Part shown: one piece after another, positions 8,253 to 15,848 of the stretch
How positions within the stretch are numbered: position 1 is the stretch's first letter
How the letters are laid out: each line of letters starts with the position of its first letter
NCBI RefSeq assembly: GCF_004771005.1
Contig: NZ_RQHV01000050.1
Location: 145,469-209,468, forward strand
Direction of reading: 5' to 3'
From: Leptospira ilyithenensis
GTDB lineage: Bacteria > Spirochaetota > Leptospiria > Leptospirales > Leptospiraceae
Length of the DNA: 64,000 nucleotides
Position numbers and translations under genes: made by a program
The notes under the pieces: generated by a model
What the model was told of the DNA's origin: nothing
Seen by the model: only the letters and a program-made list of their open reading frames with translations
Database searches by the model: none

Positions 8253-9734
8253 ATGTTCTTTGTGCTAAGAATCCTACTTGTATCTTTCTTCTTTTGGATT
8301 CTGTTTCCCGCTTGGGAAAGGATTTATTTTTATCATTTCGGGGAAGTAGCAAATAGCGATGCATTTTACCCCTTTTTGTTTGCAGGTGATTTTTGGGTTT
8401 CTCCATCCTATGTAACAGGATGGTCCCTCCCCCCTTCCCATTGTTTTTTTCCTGACGTTTTGTTTTTTATCTTAAGCTATCCTCTCTCGGGGGAAGTTTT
8501 CCAGCTATATTCCTTTTATGCGGGATTTTGTTTTATTTTTGTTTATTATTTTTTTCGGCAAATGGAAATTCCAAATTATGCGAGTTTGGCGGGAACTGTT
8601 TTCCTTCTGAAATTAGGAGAAATTTCACCGGATTCCTGGGGGCAATTTTATCTACCTGGATTTCACTCCGCTGAAATTTTTATGGTAATGTGTTTTTTTA
8701 TTTTATTCAAAAAGAAAGATAAGACACGGGTTTCTTTTGTTTTTCTTTTTACCATGCTTACTACTGTTAGTTTATTTTCCGAGCCATGGTTTGTCGTTCA
8801 TTCGGCTCTTCCTCTATTGATTTTATTTTTAACGGACAAAGGAATCCGCAAATATAAAATCATCATTTATATCATTGTTTCCGTAATTCTATACCAGATC
8901 TTTTTATTTTACTTGGTTCGTCTCGGGTTTCAGTCCTACAATCCGAATGAATTTCCAATTAAAAAATTACTGCTGGAAACCTTGGCTTCATTCAAAACAA
9001 ATCCTGTTTCACATTTATCTTCCGTCTTTATCAAAAATTCGAAACTTCCCGTTTCAAAATTTTTATTTCCAACTTATTGGATCTTCGTTTTATTCTTTAT
9101 ACTGTCCTGGAAAAAATTTCAAAAACGAGTCAATGACAAAGAAACCTATCATTCTACGATTCCTTATATATATTTGATTCTATCCCCTTTTTGCGGATTA
9201 TTGTTTTTATCCTTAACTGGAATAGAATTTAATGCCCGTTATCTGTTCATTTTACCGATTTCCTGTTTCGGTCTGTTTTATTATTTTCTGAAAAAAAGAA
9301 AGATTTTACTGAGAGTTTTCGTATCTACTTTCCTTGCATTTAGTTTCATAGGTTCGAACCGTTTCATCCCCGATCCAAAATTACAAGAACAGATTCTGTC
9401 CGATAAAACCAAACAAAACCATCGAATCGAATGCACTGTGCAAACCTGGACAAAATGGGGAAAGCCCGTCGGAGCTTCCAGTTATTGGCCCGTGAAATAT
9501 CTGAAAGCAATGAGCAAAGAACCAATCCATTTGATTCCACTAACCGAGTCCGGAAAGTATTATCCTTGGGTCCACAACCGAAATTGGGATACGGGGATTA
9601 CAAAATTAGATGATATCGACTCTTTTGGTTGGGCAATTGTAGAAGGTGAAAAGAAGGAAATTTGGAATCGAAAAGGAGTGGAATTTGTGTCTTGCGAAAA
9701 CTGGCAGCTTATCCACTTCGGTTTATCTCAATAA
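8253..9734 (+). CDS. Polytopic membrane protein, GT-C glycosyltransferase-like
   Basis: About 493 residues with roughly ten hydrophobic helices up to residue 380, then a soluble C-terminal domain of about 110 residues containing HRIECTVQTWTKWGKP. An acidic residue in the first periplasmic loop (EVANSDAFYPFLFAGDF) after the first helix is typical of GT-C glycosyltransferases and related enzymes that use lipid-linked sugars, but no clear family motif is seen. A TTG at 8244 would add three residues; the ATG at 8253 is chosen. The gene lies 27 bases after the pseudouridine synthase. The family is not firmly recognised and the function is open. Confidence 0.6.
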   Translation: MFFVLRILLVSFFFWILFPAWERIYFYHFGEVANSDAFYPFLFAGDFWVSPSYVTGWSLPPSHCFFPDVLFFILSYPLSGEVFQLYSFYAGFCFIFVYYFFRQMEIPNYASLAGTVFLLKLGEISPDSWGQFYLPGFHSAEIFMVMCFFILFKKKDKTRVSFVFLFTMLTTVSLFSEPWFVVHSALPLLILFLTDKGIRKYKIIIYIIVSVILYQIFLFYLVRLGFQSYNPNEFPIKKLLLETLASFKTNPVSHLSSVFIKNSKLPVSKFLFPTYWIFVLFFILSWKKFQKRVNDKETYHSTIPYIYLILSPFCGLLFLSLTGIEFNARYLFILPISCFGLFYYFLKKRKILLRVFVSTFLAFSFIGSNRFIPDPKLQEQILSDKTKQNHRIECTVQTWTKWGKPVGASSYWPVKYLKAMSKEPIHLIPLTESGKYYPWVHNRNWDTGITKLDDIDSFGWAIVEGEKKEIWNRKGVEFVSCENWQLIHFGLSQ

Positions 9735-9786
9735 ATTTTGATTGGATTTTTAGAAAATCCCAATTAATTTTGCGATATAGGAACTC

Positions 9787-10530
9787 ATGATAGAAACATT
9801 AACTGACCCTTCCCTTTGGGCGGCACTATTCACCCTAACAGCGCTCGAAATCGTTCTAGGAATCGACAATATTATTTTTATTTCGATTCTATCTTCCCGT
9901 TTGCCAAAACAAAAACAAAAGAAAGCCAGGCAAATCGGGCTTCTCCTAGCAATGGTTACACGAATTTTGCTATTATTTTCCCTTTCCTTAATTATGAAAT
10001 TAACTTCTCCCTTATTTACCATCTTCACTCATGAAATCAGCGGAAGAGATTTGATTTTGATTGTAGGCGGACTTTTTCTAATGGCAAAATCAGTTACAGA
10101 GATTCACCACAAACTGGAAGGTGACCCGGAGTCCATGGAAGGAAATTCCAAAAAAACCACTTTCACAAAAGTAATCGTTCAGATTATGATTTTGGACATT
10201 GTATTTTCCTTGGATTCGGTGATCACTGCCGTAGGGATGACGAACCAATTGGGGGTGATGATTGCTGCGGTGGTTTTATCCGTTGGGTTTATGTTGATGT
10301 CCAGCGGTAGTATTTCCGATTTTGTGGATAGCCATCCTACTATCAAAATTCTTGCTTTGAGTTTTTTGATATTAATCGGTTTAGCATTGTTTGGTGAAGG
10401 TTGGGAATTGCACATTCCGAAAGGATACATTTATTTCGCAATGGCCTTCTCCGTGATTGTAGAACTTCTGAATATGAAACTTCGTAAGCCTGATGAAAAG
10501 CCGGTGGTCTTAAAAGGTAAATTCGATTGA
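9787..10530 (+). CDS. TerC family integral membrane protein
   Basis: A 247-residue inner-membrane protein with about seven helices. Two TerC signature helices carry conserved Asp residues: ALEIVLGIDNIIFISILSSR near the N-terminus and LDIVFSLDSVITAVGM in the middle. Lys/Arg-rich loops (KQKQKKARQ) separate them. TerC proteins are linked to tellurite resistance and, in several bacteria, to manganese export that metalates secreted proteins; which role applies here cannot be told. The start is ATG at 9787. The stop overlaps the next start by four bases, so translation is probably coupled with the DUF1569 gene. Confidence 0.9.
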   Translation: MIETLTDPSLWAALFTLTALEIVLGIDNIIFISILSSRLPKQKQKKARQIGLLLAMVTRILLLFSLSLIMKLTSPLFTIFTHEISGRDLILIVGGLFLMAKSVTEIHHKLEGDPESMEGNSKKTTFTKVIVQIMILDIVFSLDSVITAVGMTNQLGVMIAAVVLSVGFMLMSSGSISDFVDSHPTIKILALSFLILIGLALFGEGWELHIPKGYIYFAMAFSVIVELLNMKLRKPDEKPVVLKGKFD

Positions 10531-11099
10531 AACGATCCAAGTTTTTAAAAAATCTTGCCGGCACTACTTCCATTCTGCTACTGCCGACTTACATGCGTTC
10601 GGAGTCCATAGTTGTGACCGATACTGATTTTATAACAAAAGTAAATTCGTTGAAATCATTGAAGGAAACAAAGGATTTTTTAGCCACCCTGATTCCCCGA
10701 GAATCCTTACTGTTTATTTCAGGAGAATGGTCGTTAGGAAAGGTATTTTCCCATTGTGCCCAAAGTATAGAATATTCGATGAATGGTTTTCCCGAAATGA
10801 AATCTGCAGTGTTTCAGGGAACCGTGGGAAAATTAGCTTTTTCCATTTTTTCTCTGCGGGAAAAAATGAGCCATGGATTGGAAGATCCTATCCCCGGTGC
10901 CGCAGATTTGGAAAATGCGATTGAATACAAGCTAGGGCTGAGCCGGTTGCTACAAAGTATCGATCTATTTCAAAAACAAGAATCTTCTCAATTGAAACCT
11001 CATTTTGCCTATGGAGAATTGGACAAGGAAGAATTTGATCTGGCACATACGCTTCATATCAAAAATCATTTTGAAAGAATAGCTAAGAAGATCAGTTAA
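10527..11099 (+). CDS. DUF1569 (DinB-like fold) protein
   Basis: A 190-residue protein that begins with TTG inside the TTGA overlap with terC. The N-terminus has basic residues then a short hydrophobic stretch (RSKFLKNLAGTTSILLLPTY), suggesting export or a membrane anchor. The body matches the DUF1569 pattern: SGEWSLGKVFSHCAQSIEYS with a His after the first helix, and near the end HFAYGELDKEEFDLAHTLHI followed by HFERI. In DinB-like proteins these His residues bind a metal. No function is known for the family. Confidence 0.7.
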   Translation: MKRSKFLKNLAGTTSILLLPTYMRSESIVVTDTDFITKVNSLKSLKETKDFLATLIPRESLLFISGEWSLGKVFSHCAQSIEYSMNGFPEMKSAVFQGTVGKLAFSIFSLREKMSHGLEDPIPGAADLENAIEYKLGLSRLLQSIDLFQKQESSQLKPHFAYGELDKEEFDLAHTLHIKNHFERIAKKIS

Positions 11100-11165
11100 G
11101 ACCGATGGGATCAATCTAAAGGATAATCTGCAGCAGACAAATCGGCAGAGGAGCCTCCTTAACTT

Positions 11166-12089
11166 TTATAGTTTTAATTCCCACCTTTCTTCCACTAAGC
11201 CTGGCTTCCATACATCGTTCGGCTTCGAATCCGTAAGAATAAAGTTAAAACGATTATATAGATTGCGTGCCGCCGCTAAATGATGAAGAGTCCACAAAGA
11301 CAAATCTGAAAAGTGCTGTCGGCTGTATTCAATGGCAACAGTGAGTAATTTTTTACCAACACCTAAATTACGATAAGCTGGCTCGGAATAAAACCAACGC
11401 AATTGCGCGGATTTATTTTCCGAATGTATTATACCAATGGCTCCTATAATCCGATCATTACTTTCAGCAATCCAAACCTTATCCAAAGCAGATCGGTTTT
11501 TCAAATAATCGGAAATCCCGTTAATTACATAATGTTCGAACACATCGTTAAATTCATATTCAGCTTGGTACAATAATGCATGCCTGTGAATGATATATCC
11601 CAAATCACCTGCCTTGCTTTCCCGTATGGAAAAGGGTGCTTTGTTACCGGCTAAGATGTGTTTTATCATATCCATTGCCGAAACCAACTCACCAATCTCA
11701 AAAGCTGACGCCTGTTTGATTAGATTTGCAATCTGTTCATTCGATGCCTTGTTTAATACTGTAAGCTCCTGTTTTCCCTTTTTGCTCAAACTCAGATTTA
11801 AAATTCGAGTGTCTTCTTTGCTTTTTTTGCGAACAACTACCCCGTTTCGCTCCAACTGCTTTAAGGTCCTACTCAGATATCCTTTATCAAAACCGAAAAG
11901 TTGGACCAAATCGCTTGCAGTGCATAAATTCGTATTGCCGATTTCGTACAATATCCTTGCTTCCGTTAAAGAATATTTGCTATCAAGAAAGTGAGTGTTC
12001 AAAAGTCCCAGAGCATTTGTATAATACCTGTTGAATTCCCGAATCCTACCGACTGATGTTTGCATGAAAGATACACCCCCCTCTGTCAA
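11166..12089 (-). CDS. MarR-family regulator fused to a GNAT N-acetyltransferase
   Basis: A 307-residue two-domain protein. Residues about 10-150 are a MarR winged helix: LLNTHFLDSKYSLTEARILY, ASDLVQLFGFDKGYLSRTLK, and the wing VVRKKSKEDTRILNLSLSKK. Residues about 155-307 are a GNAT domain: IRESKAGDLGYIIHRHALLY, then the acetyl-CoA loop RNLGVGKKLLTVAIEYSRQ and AARNLYNRFNFI. The fusion is a known architecture in several phyla, but its substrates are mostly unknown. The ATG at 12089 gives MTEGGVSF; an internal ATG (MQTSVGRIREF) eight residues later is a good alternative. It stands alone between a terC operon on the plus strand and a repeat. Confidence 0.88.
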   Translation of the reverse strand: MTEGGVSFMQTSVGRIREFNRYYTNALGLLNTHFLDSKYSLTEARILYEIGNTNLCTASDLVQLFGFDKGYLSRTLKQLERNGVVVRKKSKEDTRILNLSLSKKGKQELTVLNKASNEQIANLIKQASAFEIGELVSAMDMIKHILAGNKAPFSIRESKAGDLGYIIHRHALLYQAEYEFNDVFEHYVINGISDYLKNRSALDKVWIAESNDRIIGAIGIIHSENKSAQLRWFYSEPAYRNLGVGKKLLTVAIEYSRQHFSDLSLWTLHHLAAARNLYNRFNFILTDSKPNDVWKPGLVEERWELKL

Positions 12090-12249
12090 AAAGAGGATTT
12101 CAAAAAGGTTGTCAAAAGCAACTAAAAATTAAAACGACTTGGCCCGCTTGGGAAAGAATGTGCTGAGGGGACATAATTAAGTCGCGGGTGTAAAAATCCC
12201 CCGCGCCTTGAGATCAGCTTCGCTGATGATTCTTCGAATACTTCTTTGC

Positions 12250-12380
12250 CTCTATTGGCACAGGAGAAGGGGTTGGGGGTGAGGATCGTGGGCTGCAAGC
12301 ATCCGCCTAACATAGAAAAAGTATCGCGCCTACCTCATTTGCCAAATTCTGAAATTTTTTACAAATAAGTTCGCCTTTTT
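12250..12380 (+). repeat. Dispersed intergenic repeat, family A, copy 2
   Basis: Homologous by eye to 3536-3660, with GGGGTTGGGGG, ATCGTGGGCTGCAAGC, CGCCTAACATAG and TAAGTTCGCCTTTTT (12366-12380) in the same order and orientation. The left flank 12122-12249 has two hairpins, GCGGG/CCCGC around 12184-12207 and ATCAGC-TTC-GCTGAT at 12212-12226, and no supportable gene. The element ends just before the SCO1 stop codon. Confidence 0.6.
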
Positions 12381-12387
12381 ACGCTGA

Positions 12388-13104
12388 TCATCCTTTCCGA
12401 TTTTTTGCGCTATCTTCTTCTTTCAATGTTTTCAATTCGATCAGCAATCTTTCCAAATCGCCTGGCCCTTTGGCTCTATACATTCCTCTTAGATAATTGT
12501 TTTTATCGAGCAAGTAGACATTTTCCGTATGAACAAAATCATTGAGATCGCTTTGTCCTTTGATGACCTTTACATCGGCGCCGAATTGTTTCCTTGCCAT
12601 ATCGTAAATCGTATCCTTAGAGCCAGTTAGAAACGTCCAATTGTTTCGCGTTATTTTATACAAACCGCGAAACTTTTTCAATTCATCTACAGTGTCAATT
12701 TCCGGATTCACTGAAATCGAAATGACTTGAACATCTGTTTGGTTGTCAATCTTAGGTAAAAAATTCAATATATTCCGGGTAATCAAAGGACAAATACCGT
12801 TGCACTTTGCATAAAAAAAAGTAACAAGAGTGTATTTGTCTTTCAAATGATAAAGATTAAATTCTTTATTTTCATGAGTGCGAAGGGTAAAGTCGGGAAT
12901 TTTTTTAAGATCTTGAGGTAGGTTTTTTCCGTCCTCCTGCCAATAAGGATCCATCACATCCCCCTTAAAGTAAGGCAATACCCCTTCTTCGGGCACGGAT
13001 GCAAACGTAAGCTCAGGATAAAAATTCGATTTTTGTTCGTCACAAGATAGAAGAAGAAATACTATGAGTAGTATCGATGTTGAATAAAATAATTTTCCGA
13101 TCAA
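12388..13104 (-). CDS. SCO1/SenC family copper-binding lipoprotein
   Basis: A 238-residue thioredoxin-fold protein of the SCO family, which delivers copper to cytochrome oxidase or acts as a thiol reductase outside the cytoplasm. The copper motif CxxxCP is present in YAKCNGICPLITRNILNFLP, and the third ligand His appears in DFVHTENVYLLDKNNYLRG. The N-terminus is a lipoprotein signal (LLIVFLLLSC). The start is TTG in a TTGA overlap with the end of the MORN-like gene, so it is the third gene of a three-gene operon. The context with a YHYH protein suggests a shared extracytoplasmic metal or redox task. Confidence 0.9.
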   Translation of the reverse strand: MIGKLFYSTSILLIVFLLLSCDEQKSNFYPELTFASVPEEGVLPYFKGDVMDPYWQEDGKNLPQDLKKIPDFTLRTHENKEFNLYHLKDKYTLVTFFYAKCNGICPLITRNILNFLPKIDNQTDVQVISISVNPEIDTVDELKKFRGLYKITRNNWTFLTGSKDTIYDMARKQFGADVKVIKGQSDLNDFVHTENVYLLDKNNYLRGMYRAKGPGDLERLLIELKTLKEEDSAKNRKG

Positions 13105-13694
13105 TTTACATTCCTCCTATCCTGTTTTTTTATTGGTTCGCAGATTTTACTTCCCGGCATTCCCACTGAACTACCGTTATCCGTAAATACTATATTCATA
13201 TAAATTTGCCCGTTTCGGTTCCACTTTTTTGAGACAATCAATCTGCCGTTACTGTCAAACTTTTCGTAGAGAGACGGTTTATCATTATCGTACCATTCCC
13301 AACGATCATTGATATATGTTCCTTCGTTGAACTCCGCATACTGCTTGTTACTTCCATTGGGAAACCACGATCTGTGAATTCCGTGTTTCTGTCCCTCTTT
13401 GAAATATCTTTGCTCCAGTATTTGACCGCTTTGGTTTCTCGCGGTGTATTCTCCGTCTTCCAATCCGGTTTTGTAGTGAGTGAATTGGACTTCAGCAAGA
13501 GCGGGAATTTCCTGTTTGATGGTTCCATCGAATGGCTCTGCTTTATAAAAAATCCTGCCCTGAAAAAGAGCGATGTCGGGATCGGTGGATTCAATGGTTC
13601 TACCTCCCTGACAGTGTATCAAAGATACAACTATCAGGAAGTTTAATAAGGTTATTAAGAAAGATCTAATTGGATACTGATCCTTTGTTGCCAT
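13101..13694 (-). CDS. MORN/YwqK-like repeat lipoprotein
   Basis: A 197-residue exported protein with a lipobox-like signal end (IVVSLIHC). The mature part has repeated units of about 20-24 residues resembling MORN or YwqK repeats: FTHYKTGLEDGEYTARNQSG, QRYFKEGQKHGIHRSWFPNG, RWEWYDNDKPSLYEKFDSNG, SKKWNRNGQIYMNIVF. Such repeats make flat beta sheets with a scaffolding role. The start overlaps the YHYH stop by 29 bases and the end overlaps sco1 by four, so all three are co-translated. Toxin-antitoxin labels given to YwqK proteins have no support here. Confidence 0.75.
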   Translation of the reverse strand: MATKDQYPIRSFLITLLNFLIVVSLIHCQGGRTIESTDPDIALFQGRIFYKAEPFDGTIKQEIPALAEVQFTHYKTGLEDGEYTARNQSGQILEQRYFKEGQKHGIHRSWFPNGSNKQYAEFNEGTYINDRWEWYDNDKPSLYEKFDSNGRLIVSKKWNRNGQIYMNIVFTDNGSSVGMPGSKICEPIKKQDRRNVN

Positions 13695-14556
13695 AAAAGA
13701 AAGAACCCATCAATGTATCAATTGTCGCAGTACTATCATATGCTAAATGGTAGTGATAGGTTGCTGTAGTAAAGTGATTTGTTTTCGTAGTATGACCGTG
13801 CAAGGAATCTAAATCACTCGGAGTAAAGTCGTCCGTAGTCACTGTAGTGGCATTATCACATTTTTTACCATAGACCGCATAACCGTCCAAAATGAGCCCG
13901 ACTAAATTCGCATCATTATTGGTAATTTTAGAAGCACCCGCGTGATGATGATAAATGCCCGTGTTTTGAGGATGACCGCCGTAGTTGTCAAAAGTTAGTG
14001 CTTCGACTGTCAAAAGGTCAGGTGGTGCCGCTGCATTATTGAAAATGGCAAGTCCATTCACAGTAATACCGATGGAAACCAAACCGCCTTGTGTACTAAC
14101 TGTACCCGTTCCTTTTGTAGGAGTAGATGGGATCGTATATACAATTTTTTGTGAAGCTGTCGTGTTCGGGTTTGCGCCTGTAGTCGTTCTGGCTTCGTAC
14201 AATGGAGAAGATGTGCCGTAATAGGAACTCTTTGTATTAGGAACGTTTTGAGATTTAAGAATATAATTTGTACCGGAAACATAACCGGTAGCACATTTGA
14301 AATTGTCTTTGATCCAGGAAGGAAGCGCAGTATCCATACAAGTAGTAACACCAGTTACACATCCTGAAGAAGCATCCAATGTAGCTGTACTATTGGATAC
14401 GGTAGTACCGGTTGTTGCAGTTGTGCCGTTGCAAGTGCCCGAGCTACTCGACAAATAAGCAAGCGCAAGAAGTGAAGAACTATCTTCACTCTCCTTTTTT
14501 TTGCAGGTTCCAAAAACCAGACCTGCAAGTAACATAATGATGATCGTTCGATTCAT
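13666..14556 (-). CDS. YHYH-domain lipoprotein
   Basis: A 296-residue exported protein. The signal peptide ends LVFGTC, a relaxed spirochaetal lipobox, followed by a Lys/Glu/Ser-rich tether. The YHYH domain fills the C-terminal two thirds. It contains GGHPQNTGIYHHHAGASK, LDSLHGHTTKTNHFTTATYH and the name-giving YHYHLAYDS, with many His residues that could bind metal. The start has a strong GGAG about nine bases upstream. It is the first gene of the YHYH/MORN-like/SCO1 operon. The biochemical role of YHYH proteins is unknown; a link with copper through SCO1 is inference. Confidence 0.85.
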   Translation of the reverse strand: MNRTIIIMLLAGLVFGTCKKKESEDSSSLLALAYLSSSSGTCNGTTATTGTTVSNSTATLDASSGCVTGVTTCMDTALPSWIKDNFKCATGYVSGTNYILKSQNVPNTKSSYYGTSSPLYEARTTTGANPNTTASQKIVYTIPSTPTKGTGTVSTQGGLVSIGITVNGLAIFNNAAAPPDLLTVEALTFDNYGGHPQNTGIYHHHAGASKITNNDANLVGLILDGYAVYGKKCDNATTVTTDDFTPSDLDSLHGHTTKTNHFTTATYHYHLAYDSTATIDTLMGSFFYGNKGSVSN

Positions 14557-14636
14557 ATTTTTCTCCTTTTCCGTATCCTATCATAGGACGATCGGAAATC
14601 GTTTCTTCCTAAATAATTTATTTCATAATAGCACGA

Positions 14637-14658
14637 TTCGGGCTTTTTATCGCCCGAA
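14637..14658. terminator. Hairpin between the AraC gene and the YHYH operon
   Basis: TTCGGGC (14637-14643), loop TTTTTATC, GCCCGAA (14652-14658), eight bases beyond the AraC stop codon on the minus strand. No U-run follows on that strand, so it is a plausible but imperfect terminator. Confidence 0.4.
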
Positions 14659-14666
14659 CCAATCGG

Positions 14667-15806
14667 CTAAGACTCATTTTTTTTGCTTTTTCCCAAAAAA
14701 TAGAGAGAGGGCGTGTCTCCGGTAACCCTCTTAAAGGAATCATTGAAAGTAGATTTCGAATTAAAACCCACTTGGAAAGCCAAACTCAAAAAATTCGGTT
14801 TTTCTTCCCCGGAAGATCCCAGTAGCAAAATAAATTCCCGAATTCGGTATTCATTGACAAAATGATAAAAGTTCGTTTCCAGAACTTCGTTCAATGCCTG
14901 TGTGATATGGGCTCTCGGGAGATTCAGATGATCCGCCAAGTCATCCAATGAAAATCCACTGGAAAAATAAGGTTTTCTCACTTCCATATAATCTTTTACC
15001 GCATGGACGTAGTCTTTTAGTTTTTCAATTTCCAATCCCGACTTTTCGTATTTCTTTTTTTTAGTCGTTGGATACGCAAAACTCTGGCCAAGGAGCCAAG
15101 CCGAGTGAATCATACTTTGACGGACCCCAAACACGGAAAAAAGAATCGTAAATACCAGAATATCATAACCTCGGATGGGAGGTAAAAACAAACCGGAAAA
15201 CCGTTCAGACTGTCCGTTAATAAAGCCGGAAACCGCATGGTATAAAACAATCAATATGGCAAGACTGATGATTGTTTTTAGCCAATTGAATTGTATGGAT
15301 TCAATGATAGGATTTGCCATTTCGTTTTCTACTTTATGGATCCGATACAGACTAAAGGTCGAATAAAGAAGAAAAGAGAAAAAAGTGAGCCTCTTTAAAA
15401 CAATATTACCCCGACCGAAAAAAAGATCATACTCCACATTCCGAAACATGTCCTCAAAACTTGTCAGAGCGAAAAAGAAAACTACGGAAAGAAGATAGGG
15501 AACAAAATGAACTAAATCCTTCTTTCCTATCCGAATTCCAAAAATGTCTTTTAGATAAAGAAAAAATAGAGGTCCGAAAAGAAGCTGTGAAATATGAAAA
15601 AAATCAAAGTAATACTGACCGAAATCCCTTCTAACCAAATGCGCAATATGCAAACAACTCAAGGAAATCAAAAATAAAGCGAACCAACGGTCGAAAGAAA
15701 ACCGCGGCCTTTTCAAAGAAAGGACCAGGATCGAAAAAAAAGTGATCGTAAGTGAGATCACAGGAATAGGAAACCGCGGAGGACCAGGAGGGAATACAGG
15801 GGGCAT
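14667..15806 (-). CDS. Membrane-anchored AraC-family transcriptional regulator
   Basis: A 379-residue protein with about seven or eight hydrophobic helices in residues 12-245 (for example HFVPYLLSVVFFFALTSF and WLKTIISLAILIVLYHAVSG). A cytoplasmic AraC-type DNA-binding domain follows, with two helix-turn-helix units: FSLDDLADHLNLPRAHITQA and LSLAFQVGFNSKSTFNDSFK, then RVTGDTPSLY. This architecture is common in Leptospira and Bacteroidetes and suggests direct signal sensing in the membrane. It lies 42 bases downstream of the hybrid kinase gene on the same strand and may share its transcript. The signal and targets are unknown. Confidence 0.88.
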   Translation of the reverse strand: MPPVFPPGPPRFPIPVISLTITFFSILVLSLKRPRFSFDRWFALFLISLSCLHIAHLVRRDFGQYYFDFFHISQLLFGPLFFLYLKDIFGIRIGKKDLVHFVPYLLSVVFFFALTSFEDMFRNVEYDLFFGRGNIVLKRLTFFSFLLYSTFSLYRIHKVENEMANPIIESIQFNWLKTIISLAILIVLYHAVSGFINGQSERFSGLFLPPIRGYDILVFTILFSVFGVRQSMIHSAWLLGQSFAYPTTKKKKYEKSGLEIEKLKDYVHAVKDYMEVRKPYFSSGFSLDDLADHLNLPRAHITQALNEVLETNFYHFVNEYRIREFILLLGSSGEEKPNFLSLAFQVGFNSKSTFNDSFKRVTGDTPSLYFLGKSKKNES

Positions 15807-15848
15807 TAAATAAACAGATTTAAGTTCAAAATGTAAGTTTACTATTAT

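Noticed and set aside
8947..9613. Internal alternative frames in the membrane protein gene
   Set aside because: They are short and lie within a continuous hydrophobic coding frame.
12122..12313. 63-codon minus-strand frame
   Set aside because: It lies in repeat A and its flanking hairpins; no ribosome-binding site or family match.
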